From Candidatus Daviesbacteria bacterium (GTDB lineage Bacteria > Patescibacteriota > Microgenomatia > Daviesbacterales > UBA10151), in NCBI GenBank assembly GCA_003519445.1, contig DOWS01000040.1, forward strand, positions 1 to 32,133: a stretch of 32,133 bases of DNA, written 5' to 3'. The notes beneath the pieces were generated by a model. The model was not told the DNA's origin. It saw nothing but the letters and a program-made list of their open reading frames with translations, and searched no databases. How positions within the stretch are numbered: the stretch's first letter is position 1; each line of letters opens with the position of its first letter. Positions 7,980 through 14,763 of this stretch are shown here, piece after piece. The position numbers and the translations under genes were made by a program.

Positions 7980-8339
7980 CTATATTTTCTTTTCCGCGGT
8001 AAACTTTAAATCTAAACCATCAAGCCCACACATTATAGGTTGTCCACCTGAAAGTTGTTGCCTTAAGCCAATTGCTCTCCTCATCTGCCAGTCTGTAGTC
8101 AGACCTAATTCAAGACCTTTTCCTCTCATAATAATGGTTCGTATGCGCGGGGAATACCCCAACCGATAACCAATCTCATGATTTTCTACCCAAATTTCCC
8201 ATGATTCTTCACCGATGGTTCGAATAAGACGAATATTGCGTCGAGCCATTCGTCTTAATGCAGTGCTATCAGGCACATTGTCTAAAATAAAACTAAGGCC
8301 TCCGACGAACCCTTCAGTATTTTCCACAGTTTGTCTCAT
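7980..8339 (-). CDS. hypothetical protein, basic, 119 residues
   Basis: Begins MRQTVENTEGFVGGLSFIL and is rich in Arg (RRMARRNIRLIRTI), with no membrane segment and no motif I recognise. I use the ATG at 8339 rather than the TTG at 8378 because TATAAT (8352-8347) lies 7 nt before it, which fits the leaderless pattern of this genome. It is divergent from the gene at 8367 and convergent with the one at 7761. Arg-rich stretches with WEIWVENHEIGYRLGY might bind nucleic acid, but that is speculation. Confidence 0.5.
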   Translation of the reverse strand: MRQTVENTEGFVGGLSFILDNVPDSTALRRMARRNIRLIRTIGEESWEIWVENHEIGYRLGYSPRIRTIIMRGKGLELGLTTDWQMRRAIGLRQQLSGGQPIMCGLDGLDLKFTAEKKI

Positions 8340-8359
8340 AGCCCTTATTATATTACAAT
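8331..8359. promoter_or_regulatory. divergent promoters for 8339(-) and 8367(+)
   Basis: Plus strand: TTGTCT (8331-8336), 17-bp spacer, TACAAT (8354-8359), then 7 nt to the ATG at 8367. Minus strand: TATAAT (8352-8347), then 7 nt to the ATG at 8339. The start codons are 27 bp apart, so there is room only for two face-to-face -10 boxes and both mRNAs should be leaderless. Confidence 0.55.
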
Positions 8360-8366
8360 TGTCTTT

Positions 8367-8882
8367 ATGATTCCTCAAAAATCAAACAATCAAATTATCG
8401 CTGCCCAAAATTACTCCCCCATCCGGGCCAAATCTTTCAAAGTGAAAACCAAGTCTCCTGATTATGCTCAATATGCGGCTACCATCAGGGCTTATGCCCT
8501 GGCAGGAATGCCTTTTGAACACATAGCCAATGCCGGAGACCATTTGGGAGACATTGTGGAAAGACTGGAACTGGATGCCCCAATCCAGAAAAGCTGGAAG
8601 CAGATGACAGGAGAAATTGCAGAAGGTGAAGGAAAAATTATGGCATGGCAAACCAGAGGCGAAAAAGTTCCCCTTTCCCACCAATTATCCGATGCCAGAA
8701 CTGTTACGGGCATGGAAATGGTTACCATCTCTCAAGAAATAACTATTGCAGGTTCAGAGGAAAAAACAATAGATGTGGTAGAAGGAATAGCAGTAGTTAA
8801 AAAAGATGCATTCCTGCAAGAAAATACTAATTCAGCATTGGAAAATAATGTCTTCCTGAAAGTTCCTGCAAACCTAAAATAG
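8367..8882 (+). CDS. hypothetical protein, 171 residues
   Basis: Begins MIPQKSNNQIIAAQNYSP. No signal peptide, membrane segment or catalytic motif is seen. Residues about 30-60 (AATIRAYALAGMPFEHIANAGDHLG) look helical; the C-terminal half has alternating hydrophobic residues consistent with beta strands. I prefer the ATG at 8367 over the TTG at 8331 because a -35/-10 pair ends 7 nt before it. Neighbours on both sides are also unknown small genes, so the block 7761-9591 may be lineage-specific. Function unknown. Confidence 0.55.
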   Translation: MIPQKSNNQIIAAQNYSPIRAKSFKVKTKSPDYAQYAATIRAYALAGMPFEHIANAGDHLGDIVERLELDAPIQKSWKQMTGEIAEGEGKIMAWQTRGEKVPLSHQLSDARTVTGMEMVTISQEITIAGSEEKTIDVVEGIAVVKKDAFLQENTNSALENNVFLKVPANLK

Positions 8883-8885
8883 CTT

Positions 8886-8900
8886 CCACCCCGGGGGTGG
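8886..8900. repeat. GC-rich palindrome CCACCCCGGGGGTGG
   Basis: A near-perfect 15-bp inverted repeat, 3 bp after the stop of the 8367 gene. Its 13-bp core CACCCCGGGGGTG (8887-8899) recurs twice, in opposite orientations, inside prfA (18391-18403 and 18418-18430). No T-run follows it, so it is not a standard terminator. It is probably a copy of a dispersed mini-repeat. Confidence 0.6.
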
Positions 8901-8915
8901 ATGTGTAACTGCAAG

Positions 8916-8945
8916 TTGACAAAGACTAACCTTTCTATTTAAGAT
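8916..8945 (+). promoter_or_regulatory. promoter for the 8968 gene
   Basis: TTGACA at 8916-8921 is a perfect -35. An 18-bp spacer is followed by TAAGAT at 8940-8945. The expected start of transcription near 8952 leaves a leader of about 16 nt before the ATG at 8968; no Shine-Dalgarno site is seen. Confidence 0.6.
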
Positions 8946-8967
8946 TAGTTTAGTCTGCTCGGTTAAT

Positions 8968-9591
8968 ATGGCTAAAGACAGAGAAATATATTTATACACA
9001 CCAGAAGGATTTCAAACACATCCAGGCTATAGAGATTACCCTAATACTCCGTTCAACACTGTCAACCGCACTGCAGAACTTTTAGGTTTATACTTAAGCA
9101 GTTGGATACCAAAACCGTATCTGATCAGAGAGGCGCTGGCCGGTTCTCCCTGGGATTTTGTTTGGCAAGCTGAACAAGGATTTCATCTGGTAGCCCATAC
9201 CCTAAATAGGCCGGGCAATATTACAGGAAGACATTTGGAAGAAATCTTATCTGCTTCAAGATCCCGCTTGTTAGATCCAGAAATTGAACAAATTGAAGCT
9301 TTTGGTTTGGCAGTAGTTTTATTTGGCGCAATGAATACACATTCTGCCAGAGAAGGTATTTTTTGGCCTCCTGAAACTACTCTTGAATATTTATTGCGAA
9401 TTCAAGAGATGCGCGGCGAACTTTACAAAGTAATAGCCGGCGAAACAGAACCAGGAACTCCGGTTGAAACCAGACCTGCCCTTTGGAGAACAAGATTATT
9501 TTTTGAGGCTGGAGCAAATCTGCCTTTAAGACATATTCCACAAGCAGTTGATCCTCTGGAAAGATTGCTTGCAGATGTTAACTTAGAGTAA
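8968..9591 (+). CDS. hypothetical protein, 207 residues
   Basis: Begins MAKDREIYLYTPEGFQTHPG. Acidic, apparently soluble, largely helical, with no transmembrane segment or signal peptide. Conspicuous segments are FNTVNRTAELLGLYLSSW (about 29-46) and LAVVLFGAMNTHSAREGIFW (about 113-132). I do not recognise the family. It has its own consensus promoter and is followed, 14 bp after its stop, by the his operon promoter, so it is probably transcribed alone. No terminator is visible between the two, so some read-through into the T-box leader is possible. Confidence 0.6.
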   Translation: MAKDREIYLYTPEGFQTHPGYRDYPNTPFNTVNRTAELLGLYLSSWIPKPYLIREALAGSPWDFVWQAEQGFHLVAHTLNRPGNITGRHLEEILSASRSRLLDPEIEQIEAFGLAVVLFGAMNTHSAREGIFWPPETTLEYLLRIQEMRGELYKVIAGETEPGTPVETRPALWRTRLFFEAGANLPLRHIPQAVDPLERLLADVNLE

Positions 9592-9605
9592 CCTATAGTT
9601 GGTAC

Positions 9606-9634
9606 TTGACAAAGTAGTATTTTGGTGGTATAAT
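9606..9634 (+). promoter_or_regulatory. consensus promoter of the his operon
   Basis: TTGACA (9606-9611), exactly 17 bp, TATAAT (9629-9634): a full match to the sigma-70 consensus and the strongest promoter in the window. Transcription should start near 9641. It drives the T-box leader and the histidine genes, so control is exerted mainly after initiation. Confidence 0.85.
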
Positions 9635-9640
9635 GTAATT

Positions 9641-9880
9641 TACAACTTAATATTAAAAGCGTTTTAAGTGAAGTCACGATTCACGAGCCGAGGGTCAAAA
9701 TACCCTACAGAAGTTAAACTGTAAAATACAACAGACGATGTTGGAAAACCAAAGTCGCCACCAAGAGGTCCGATAAGAAATTATCGAGACAAACAGGATG
9801 GGACCGCGGGAGGTCCTTTTTTAATGCCTCTCGTTCCTTGTTCACTATTTTCGTAGTGGGCAAAGAACGGGAGGTTTTTT
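9641..9880 (+). ncRNA. T-box riboswitch leader, predicted tRNA-His specific
   Basis: The 301-bp stretch 9592-9892 has no gene and holds this leader. It contains the T-box core CAGGATGGGACCGCGG (9794-9809; consensus AGGGTGGNACCGCG). The bulge TGGGACC (9799-9805) lies between helix A1 (9793-9798 with 9835-9841, one bulged T) and helix A2 (GCGGGAGG 9806-9813 with CCTCTCGT 9827-9834, two G-T pairs), the antiterminator geometry. TGGG would pair with a tRNA ending CCCA, i.e. discriminator C73, as in bacterial tRNA-His. Upstream, the hairpin GTGAA/TTCAC (9668-9684) has the loop GTCACGA, presenting the His codon CAC (9675-9677). Further hairpins lie at 9691-9706, 9706-9723, 9729-9743 and 9768-9790 (GAAA tetraloop). 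Uncharged tRNA-His should favour the antiterminator and switch on his expression. Confidence 0.85.
9827..9880 (+). terminator. intrinsic terminator of the T-box leader
   Basis: CCTCTCGTTC (9827-9836) pairs with GAACGGGAGG (9865-9874), ten pairs with one G-T, enclosing an inner hairpin CACTA/TAGTG (9843-9858). Six T follow (9875-9880). Its left arm is the same stretch that forms the 3' side of the antiterminator, so the two are mutually exclusive. A second possible terminator, GGACC/GGTCC with T6 (9801-9822), overlaps the T-box itself. Confidence 0.85.
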
Positions 9881-9892
9881 AAAGGAAAAAAT

Positions 9893-10765
9893 ATGAAAAC
9901 ATTAAATGATAAAAATTTAAAACTGGCAATACAAAAGCAAGGGCGTTTGACCGATGAGACGCTTGAGTTTTTGCGCAAATCCGGCCTTGAATTTGAGAGT
10001 TACAATCAAAGGCTATTTTCCCTGTGCAGAAATTTCCCTCTGGAAATCTTGTATGTCAGAGATGATGATATTCCTGATTATGTTGCTTCCGGAACAGTTG
10101 ATTTAGGTATTTTGGGTCAAAATATACTAAATGAAGAAAGACCAAAAGTTAAGAAGTTGCTTAATTTAAGATATGGATTTTGCTCTTTGATGGTAGCTGT
10201 CCCTAAAGATTCAGATATCAAGGATTTGGCTGGCCTAAAAAGGAAAACTATCGCTACTTCATTTCCGGAATCTACAAAGAAATTTTTTAAAGAAAAAAAT
10301 ATTCCAGTGAAGGTAGTAAGAATCAGCGGTTCAGTAGAAATAACACCTGCTTTAGGGGTAGCACAAGCCGTGGTTGATCTGACATCCACAGGCAGCACAC
10401 TCGCTCTAAATGATTTAAAAACGCTGACTAAAATATATGATTCTGAAGCTGTTTTAGTAGCAAATGAAAAATCATTACTAAATGGTAGAAAGATCCTTAT
10501 AGATAAACTTCTGACCCGCTTCAAGGGTGTCTTATCTGCCAAAGATTATAAATATGTAATGATGAATGCTCCTGAAGAGATTTTGCCAAAGATAAAGAAA
10601 ATGGTACCCGGCTTAAAATCTCCCACTATTGCCCCTTTAGCAAAAACAGGTTGGATTTCAGTTCAGACAGTTATAAAAGAAGAAGTTTTCTGGGAAACAA
10701 TAGAAAGGTTAAGAAATATTGGTGCTCAAGGAATCATTGTTTTACCAATAGAAAAAATTATATGA
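9893..10765 (+). CDS. hisG: ATP phosphoribosyltransferase, long form
   Basis: Catalyses the first step of histidine synthesis, joining ATP and PRPP. The 290-residue length and the C-terminal domain (about 215-290, ending GAQGIIVLPIEKII) mark the long, hexameric form that carries its own regulatory domain for histidine feedback and does not need HisZ. The N-terminus LKLAIQKQGRLTDETLEFLRKSG and the PRPP-site segment VDLTSTGSTLALNDL (about 162-176) are typical. It starts 13 nt after the T-run of the T-box terminator with a modest ribosome-binding site (AAAGGA). Its stop overlaps the hisD start (ATGA). Confidence 0.96.
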   Translation: MKTLNDKNLKLAIQKQGRLTDETLEFLRKSGLEFESYNQRLFSLCRNFPLEILYVRDDDIPDYVASGTVDLGILGQNILNEERPKVKKLLNLRYGFCSLMVAVPKDSDIKDLAGLKRKTIATSFPESTKKFFKEKNIPVKVVRISGSVEITPALGVAQAVVDLTSTGSTLALNDLKTLTKIYDSEAVLVANEKSLLNGRKILIDKLLTRFKGVLSAKDYKYVMMNAPEEILPKIKKMVPGLKSPTIAPLAKTGWISVQTVIKEEVFWETIERLRNIGAQGIIVLPIEKII

Positions 10766-12057
10766 AAACAATTTATCTTAAAGATTTATCTAAAAAAGAA
10801 TACCAAAGAATTATTAACAGATCGGCCGGTACTTATCAGGCTGTAACTACGGTAGTTAAAAAGATCATGGAAGATGTTAAACAAAATGGTGATAAAGCAT
10901 TGGTTAATTATTTTAGAAAATTTAATGGTAATTCTAATTACTCAATAAAGGTTACAAAAGAAGAATTAGATAAGGCATATAACCAAGTTGATGTTCAAGT
11001 CATTTTTGCTTTAAGACAAATGTTTAAAAATATCGCTGCAGTTTGCAAAAACCAGCTTAAAACTAAAAAAGATCGAATAATCGAAACCGAAAAAGGAATA
11101 AGGGTTTGGAGAGAATGGAGGGCAATCGAAAAGGTTGGGTTATATATTCCTGGAGGTAAAGCAGTTTATCCCTCATCACTTTTGATGACAGCAATTCCTG
11201 CAAAGATTGCCGGATGTAAAGAAATTATTATTTGCACTCCCCCACAACCAAACGGGCAAATTAATCCAGTTGTTTTACTTGCGGCTGAAATGCTAGGAAT
11301 TAAACAAATTTATAAAGTTGGTGGTGCAGAAGCTATTGCTGCAATGGTTTATGGAACGCAAACTATACCCAATGTTTATAAAATATTTGGAGCAGGAAAT
11401 ACTTATGTAACTGCTGCAAAGATTTTGGCATTAGAAAAGATTGCTATTGATATGCCGGCCGGTCCATCTGAAGTTTTTATCATTACAGATGAAACAGCCA
11501 ATCCTAAATTTATTGCTGCTGATTTACTTGCCGATGGAGAACACGGAGAAGATTCTGCTTGTGTGCTATTAACAACTTCTCAAAAAGTTGCAGAGGAAAC
11601 AATTCAAGAAATAGAAAAACAATTACCAAAGCTTACAACACAAGATAGGGTTAAAATCTCTTTGGAAAAATATGGTTTATTTGCTGTTGTTGATTCGCTT
11701 GATGAAGCAATAAAGTTTTCCAATGAGTATGCACCGGAGCACTTGGAAATTATGACCAGAAATCCTGAAAAGTTAGTAGGAAAAATTACCAATGCCGGTT
11801 CAGTCTTTTTGGGAAACTACACTTCAAAATCCAGTGGGGATTATGCAACCGGAGCAAATCACATTCTACCCACTGGAGGTATGGCAAAGATGTACCCGCC
11901 CTTAGGAGTAGACGCATTTGGAAAATGGATGCAGGTGCAAAAGTGCACTAAAAAGGGATTGTTAAAAATTAAAGAAACAATTGAAACAGTTGCAACAATG
12001 GAGCAATTACCTGCCCACAAGAACTCTGCCTCCATTAGATTTGAAGGAATAATATGA
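10762..12057 (+). CDS. hisD: histidinol dehydrogenase
   Basis: Carries out the last two oxidation steps, L-histidinol to L-histidine, with NAD and a bound zinc. 431 residues, normal length. Visible features: VGLYIPGGKAVYPSSLLMTA, the nucleotide-site region GAGNTYVTAAK, DMPAGPSEV, and DLLADGEHGEDS with the catalytic Glu-His pair. The C-terminal GANHILPTGG segment is intact. I start it at the ATG that overlaps the hisG stop (ATGA); a longer frame with an upstream alternative start would run deep into hisG and adds nothing recognisable. The hisC fusion gene follows with a 4-bp overlap. Confidence 0.97.
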   Translation: MKTIYLKDLSKKEYQRIINRSAGTYQAVTTVVKKIMEDVKQNGDKALVNYFRKFNGNSNYSIKVTKEELDKAYNQVDVQVIFALRQMFKNIAAVCKNQLKTKKDRIIETEKGIRVWREWRAIEKVGLYIPGGKAVYPSSLLMTAIPAKIAGCKEIIICTPPQPNGQINPVVLLAAEMLGIKQIYKVGGAEAIAAMVYGTQTIPNVYKIFGAGNTYVTAAKILALEKIAIDMPAGPSEVFIITDETANPKFIAADLLADGEHGEDSACVLLTTSQKVAEETIQEIEKQLPKLTTQDRVKISLEKYGLFAVVDSLDEAIKFSNEYAPEHLEIMTRNPEKLVGKITNAGSVFLGNYTSKSSGDYATGANHILPTGGMAKMYPPLGVDAFGKWMQVQKCTKKGLLKIKETIETVATMEQLPAHKNSASIRFEGII

Positions 12058-13568
12058 AACCAAAAAAATTAGAAAAATTTATAAGAGAAGATGTATCTAA
12101 AATGGATCCCTATCTTAGTGTTCCCTCTTTGTGGGATTTGGAGGGAGATTTTCTCAAACTAAATGCTGGAGAAAATCCTTATGGCTTTTCTCCTAAAATT
12201 TCCAAGGCTTTAGCAGATTTTAAGTATTACAACTATTATCCTGATCCGGAATACAAAAGCTTAAGGCAGGACTTAGCAGATTATGCTGGAGTAAAAATGA
12301 AAGAAATAACGGTAGGGACTGGATCTGATGAATTATTGGATTTGTTTTTAAGGCTCATCTTAAATGACGGAGATAAGGTAATAAATTGTCCTCCAACTTT
12401 TGGAATGTATACAACACTAATAAAACTTAACAAGGGTATTGTTTTATCAGTTCCCAGGAAATCAGATTTTTCTTTGGATATTAAAACAATTAAATCAAAA
12501 ATAGACCAGAGAGTTAAATTAATTATTATTTGTAATCCAAACAATCCAACTGGTACGGCCAGTGAGGAAAAACAAATTATTGAATTACTAAATACAGGAA
12601 AATTGGTTTTGGTTGATGAAGCATATTTTGAATTTTGTGGAAAAACTGTTGCTTCATTAATAAACAAATGCCAAAATTTGATTATTACCAGAACTTTTAG
12701 TAAATGGGCTGGCATTGCGGGGCTCCGGCTTGGGTATAGTATTTCATCATCATTTTTTGTTAACCAGCTTTTAAAAATTAAACCTCCATATAATGTAAAC
12801 TTGGCTGCAGAAATTGCTGCCAAAGCAGCATTGGAAGATTTGAGCAAAACTAAATATGTTTTGGAAGAAATAATTAGGGAAAGAGGGAGAGTCTATAAAG
12901 AGCTGAAAAAGATTCCTTATTTAACAGTCTATCCGTCATCTGCCAATTTTTTGTATCTAAAAGTAAATAAAAATTTTGAACAATTAAAAAATTATTTGGC
13001 AAAAAATAAAATAATTGTACGTTTATTAGAAAATGCTATCAGATTAACTATTGGTACAAAGCAGCAGAATAATAAAGTTATTAAAATATTTAAGGGGTTT
13101 GAGTATAGAAAATATGCCTTTTTAGACCGAGATGGAACTTTAATTTTTGAGCCGCAGGATACATTTCAAATTGACAGTATCGAAAAGCTAAAGATTCTAG
13201 ATGGAGTAATTAAAGGCCTTAAAGAACTTGTTAGACAGGGCTATGAACCTATCATGGTTACTAAACAGGATGGCTTAGGAACTGGTTCATTCCCCAAAGC
13301 TGATTTTGAGGCTCCGCAAAATAAAATGCTCAAGATTTTCAAAGAAAATAGGATTAAGTTTAAAAAGATATATATCTGCACAAAACCTAAAACCACTCTT
13401 GTTAAAAAAATTCTTAAAGAAAATCAGATAGATAAAAATAACTCTTTTGTATGTGGAGATAGGACAACTGACAAGCTCTTTGCGAAAAATATTGGAGTCA
13501 AATTTATCCCTATGCAGACTAATGGAAACTTTCTTAAAGCTCTTGTACAAGGAGAGATAATTTTATGA
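12054..13568 (+). CDS. hisC: fusion: histidinol-phosphate aminotransferase + HisB-N-type histidinol phosphatase
   Basis: 504 residues in two parts. Residues 1 to about 348 are a complete HisC aminotransferase: LNAGENPYG (36-44), NPNNPTG (161-167), DEAYFEF (188-194), the PLP Lys217 in TFSKWAGIAGLRLGY. Residues about 352-504 are a HAD phosphatase like the N-terminal half of E. coli HisB: FLDRDGTL with Asp358 and Asp360, KQDGLGTGSFPKADF, GDRTTD. It would catalyse two separated steps, the aminotransfer and the later dephosphorylation. The zinc loop of HisB-N (CxH...CxC before RKPK) is missing: here the text goes ICTKPKTTL directly. In E. coli this phosphatase domain is joined to the dehydratase instead. 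The junction contains no stop. Confidence 0.93.
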   Translation: MKPKKLEKFIREDVSKMDPYLSVPSLWDLEGDFLKLNAGENPYGFSPKISKALADFKYYNYYPDPEYKSLRQDLADYAGVKMKEITVGTGSDELLDLFLRLILNDGDKVINCPPTFGMYTTLIKLNKGIVLSVPRKSDFSLDIKTIKSKIDQRVKLIIICNPNNPTGTASEEKQIIELLNTGKLVLVDEAYFEFCGKTVASLINKCQNLIITRTFSKWAGIAGLRLGYSISSSFFVNQLLKIKPPYNVNLAAEIAAKAALEDLSKTKYVLEEIIRERGRVYKELKKIPYLTVYPSSANFLYLKVNKNFEQLKNYLAKNKIIVRLLENAIRLTIGTKQQNNKVIKIFKGFEYRKYAFLDRDGTLIFEPQDTFQIDSIEKLKILDGVIKGLKELVRQGYEPIMVTKQDGLGTGSFPKADFEAPQNKMLKIFKENRIKFKKIYICTKPKTTLVKKILKENQIDKNNSFVCGDRTTDKLFAKNIGVKFIPMQTNGNFLKALVQGEIIL

Positions 13569-14155
13569 AACGCAAAGCAATAATAGAGAGAAAAACAAAT
13601 GAGACGGATATAGGCGTTTCTTTAAATATTGACGGTACTGGGGAAAGAAAGATTGATACGCCTGTAGGATTTTTAAATCACATGTTGGATTTATTTTCCA
13701 AACACGGATTATTTGATTTAGAAATTAAAGCAACCGGGGATACATATATTGACGAGCACCACACTGTGGAAGATATAGGAATTGTTTTGGGTGAGGCTTT
13801 TGCAAGAGCCCTGGGAGATAAAAAGGGTATAAATCGCTATGGATTTTTTATCCTTCCAATGGATGAAGCTTTAGCTACAGTTGCTATAGATTTTGCGGGC
13901 AGATACTCATTTAGGTTTGAGTGTGATTTTAAAAGGGAAAAAGTTGGTGATTTGCCGACAGAACTTGTTAAACACTTTTGGGACAGCTTTGCTCAAAACG
14001 CTAAAGTAAATTTATTTATAAAAGTGGAATACGGGGAGAATGAGCACCACAAAATTGAAGCTATTTTCAAAGCAACAGCCCGTGCTATCCGCATGGCTTG
14101 TGAGCTAGATCAACGGGCAAAAGATCAAATTCCTTCAACGAAAGGAAAACTATGA
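13565..14155 (+). CDS. hisB: imidazoleglycerol-phosphate dehydratase
   Basis: Converts imidazoleglycerol phosphate to imidazole acetol phosphate using a di-manganese centre. 196 residues, the normal length of the monofunctional enzyme. The paired metal motifs are seen as DEHHTVEDIG (about 63-72) and ENEHHKIEA (about 159-167); GFLNHMLDLF near the N-terminus and the final STKGKL are typical. A good ribosome-binding site (AAGGAG) lies inside the hisC fusion, whose stop overlaps its ATG. The phosphatase domain found on E. coli HisB is on the upstream protein here. Confidence 0.97.
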   Translation: MKRKAIIERKTNETDIGVSLNIDGTGERKIDTPVGFLNHMLDLFSKHGLFDLEIKATGDTYIDEHHTVEDIGIVLGEAFARALGDKKGINRYGFFILPMDEALATVAIDFAGRYSFRFECDFKREKVGDLPTELVKHFWDSFAQNAKVNLFIKVEYGENEHHKIEAIFKATARAIRMACELDQRAKDQIPSTKGKL

Positions 14156-14763
14156 TAGTGGTAATCGATTACGGAATTGGCAATTTAGCAAGCGTTAAAA
14201 ACGGTTTGGATAAACTTGGAGTGGAAAGTAAAATTTCCAGCGATCTTTTAGTGATTAAAAAAGCGGATACGCTTATTCTTCCTGGTGTTGGAGCAGCTGG
14301 GCAAGGTATGAAAAATTTAAAAGAAAAAGGTCTGGATAAAGTTATTGTCGAGGAAATTAAAATGGGTAAGCCATTTTTGGGAATTTGTTTGGGAATGCAG
14401 CTTTTATTTGAAAAGAGCGAAGAAGGAAATGTTAATTGTCTTAGGATTTTAAAAGGACAAGTTAAAAAATTTAAGAAAATGAGAAAAGTTCCGCAAATCG
14501 GTTGGAACCAAGTGAAAATAAAACAAAGATCTAATCTTTTTAAGGGTATTGGCAATGAAAGTTATTTTTATTTTGTAAACAGTTTTTATTGTTTGCCCAA
14601 AGATCAGGAAGTTGTTGCAGGGGTGACCAATTATGGAGAAAATTTTGCCAGTATTGTTATCAAGGATAATATTCTGGGAGTTCAATTTCACCCTGAAAAA
14701 AGTGGGTTAGTTGGTTTTAAATTACTGGAAAATTTTGTGAAAGGAGCAAACTATGTTGGCTAA
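14152..14763 (+). CDS. hisH: imidazole glycerol phosphate synthase, glutaminase subunit
   Basis: The class I glutamine amidotransferase partner of HisF; it releases ammonia for ring closure. 203 residues. The catalytic triad is visible: Cys79 in LGICLGMQ, and His180 and Glu182 in VQFHPEKSG. The N-terminus IDYGIGNLASV and the oxyanion region LPGVGAAGQGM are standard. It overlaps hisB by 4 bp and hisF by 11 bp. In E. coli-type operons hisA lies between hisH and hisF; there is no room for it here. Confidence 0.97.
   Translation: MIVVIDYGIGNLASVKNGLDKLGVESKISSDLLVIKKADTLILPGVGAAGQGMKNLKEKGLDKVIVEEIKMGKPFLGICLGMQLLFEKSEEGNVNCLRILKGQVKKFKKMRKVPQIGWNQVKIKQRSNLFKGIGNESYFYFVNSFYCLPKDQEVVAGVTNYGENFASIVIKDNILGVQFHPEKSGLVGFKLLENFVKGANYVG

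Noticed and set aside
8886..8900. Palindrome as a terminator for the 8367 gene
   Set aside because: No T-run follows, and the same 13-mer occurs inside prfA, so a dispersed repeat is more likely.
8382..8914. Minus-strand open frames of 60-100 codons opposite the 8367 gene
   Set aside because: They have no promoter, ribosome-binding site or protein-like features and mirror the coding strand.
9641..9892. tRNA gene or other structured RNA gene in the long gap before hisG
   Set aside because: No cloverleaf or T-psi-C arm is present; the T-box core, antiterminator and terminator explain the structure.
10651..10761. Longer N-terminus for hisD from an alternative start inside hisG
   Set aside because: The added 37 residues are the shadow of the hisG 3' end; the ATGA overlap at 10762 matches every other junction in the operon and the family's normal N-terminus.
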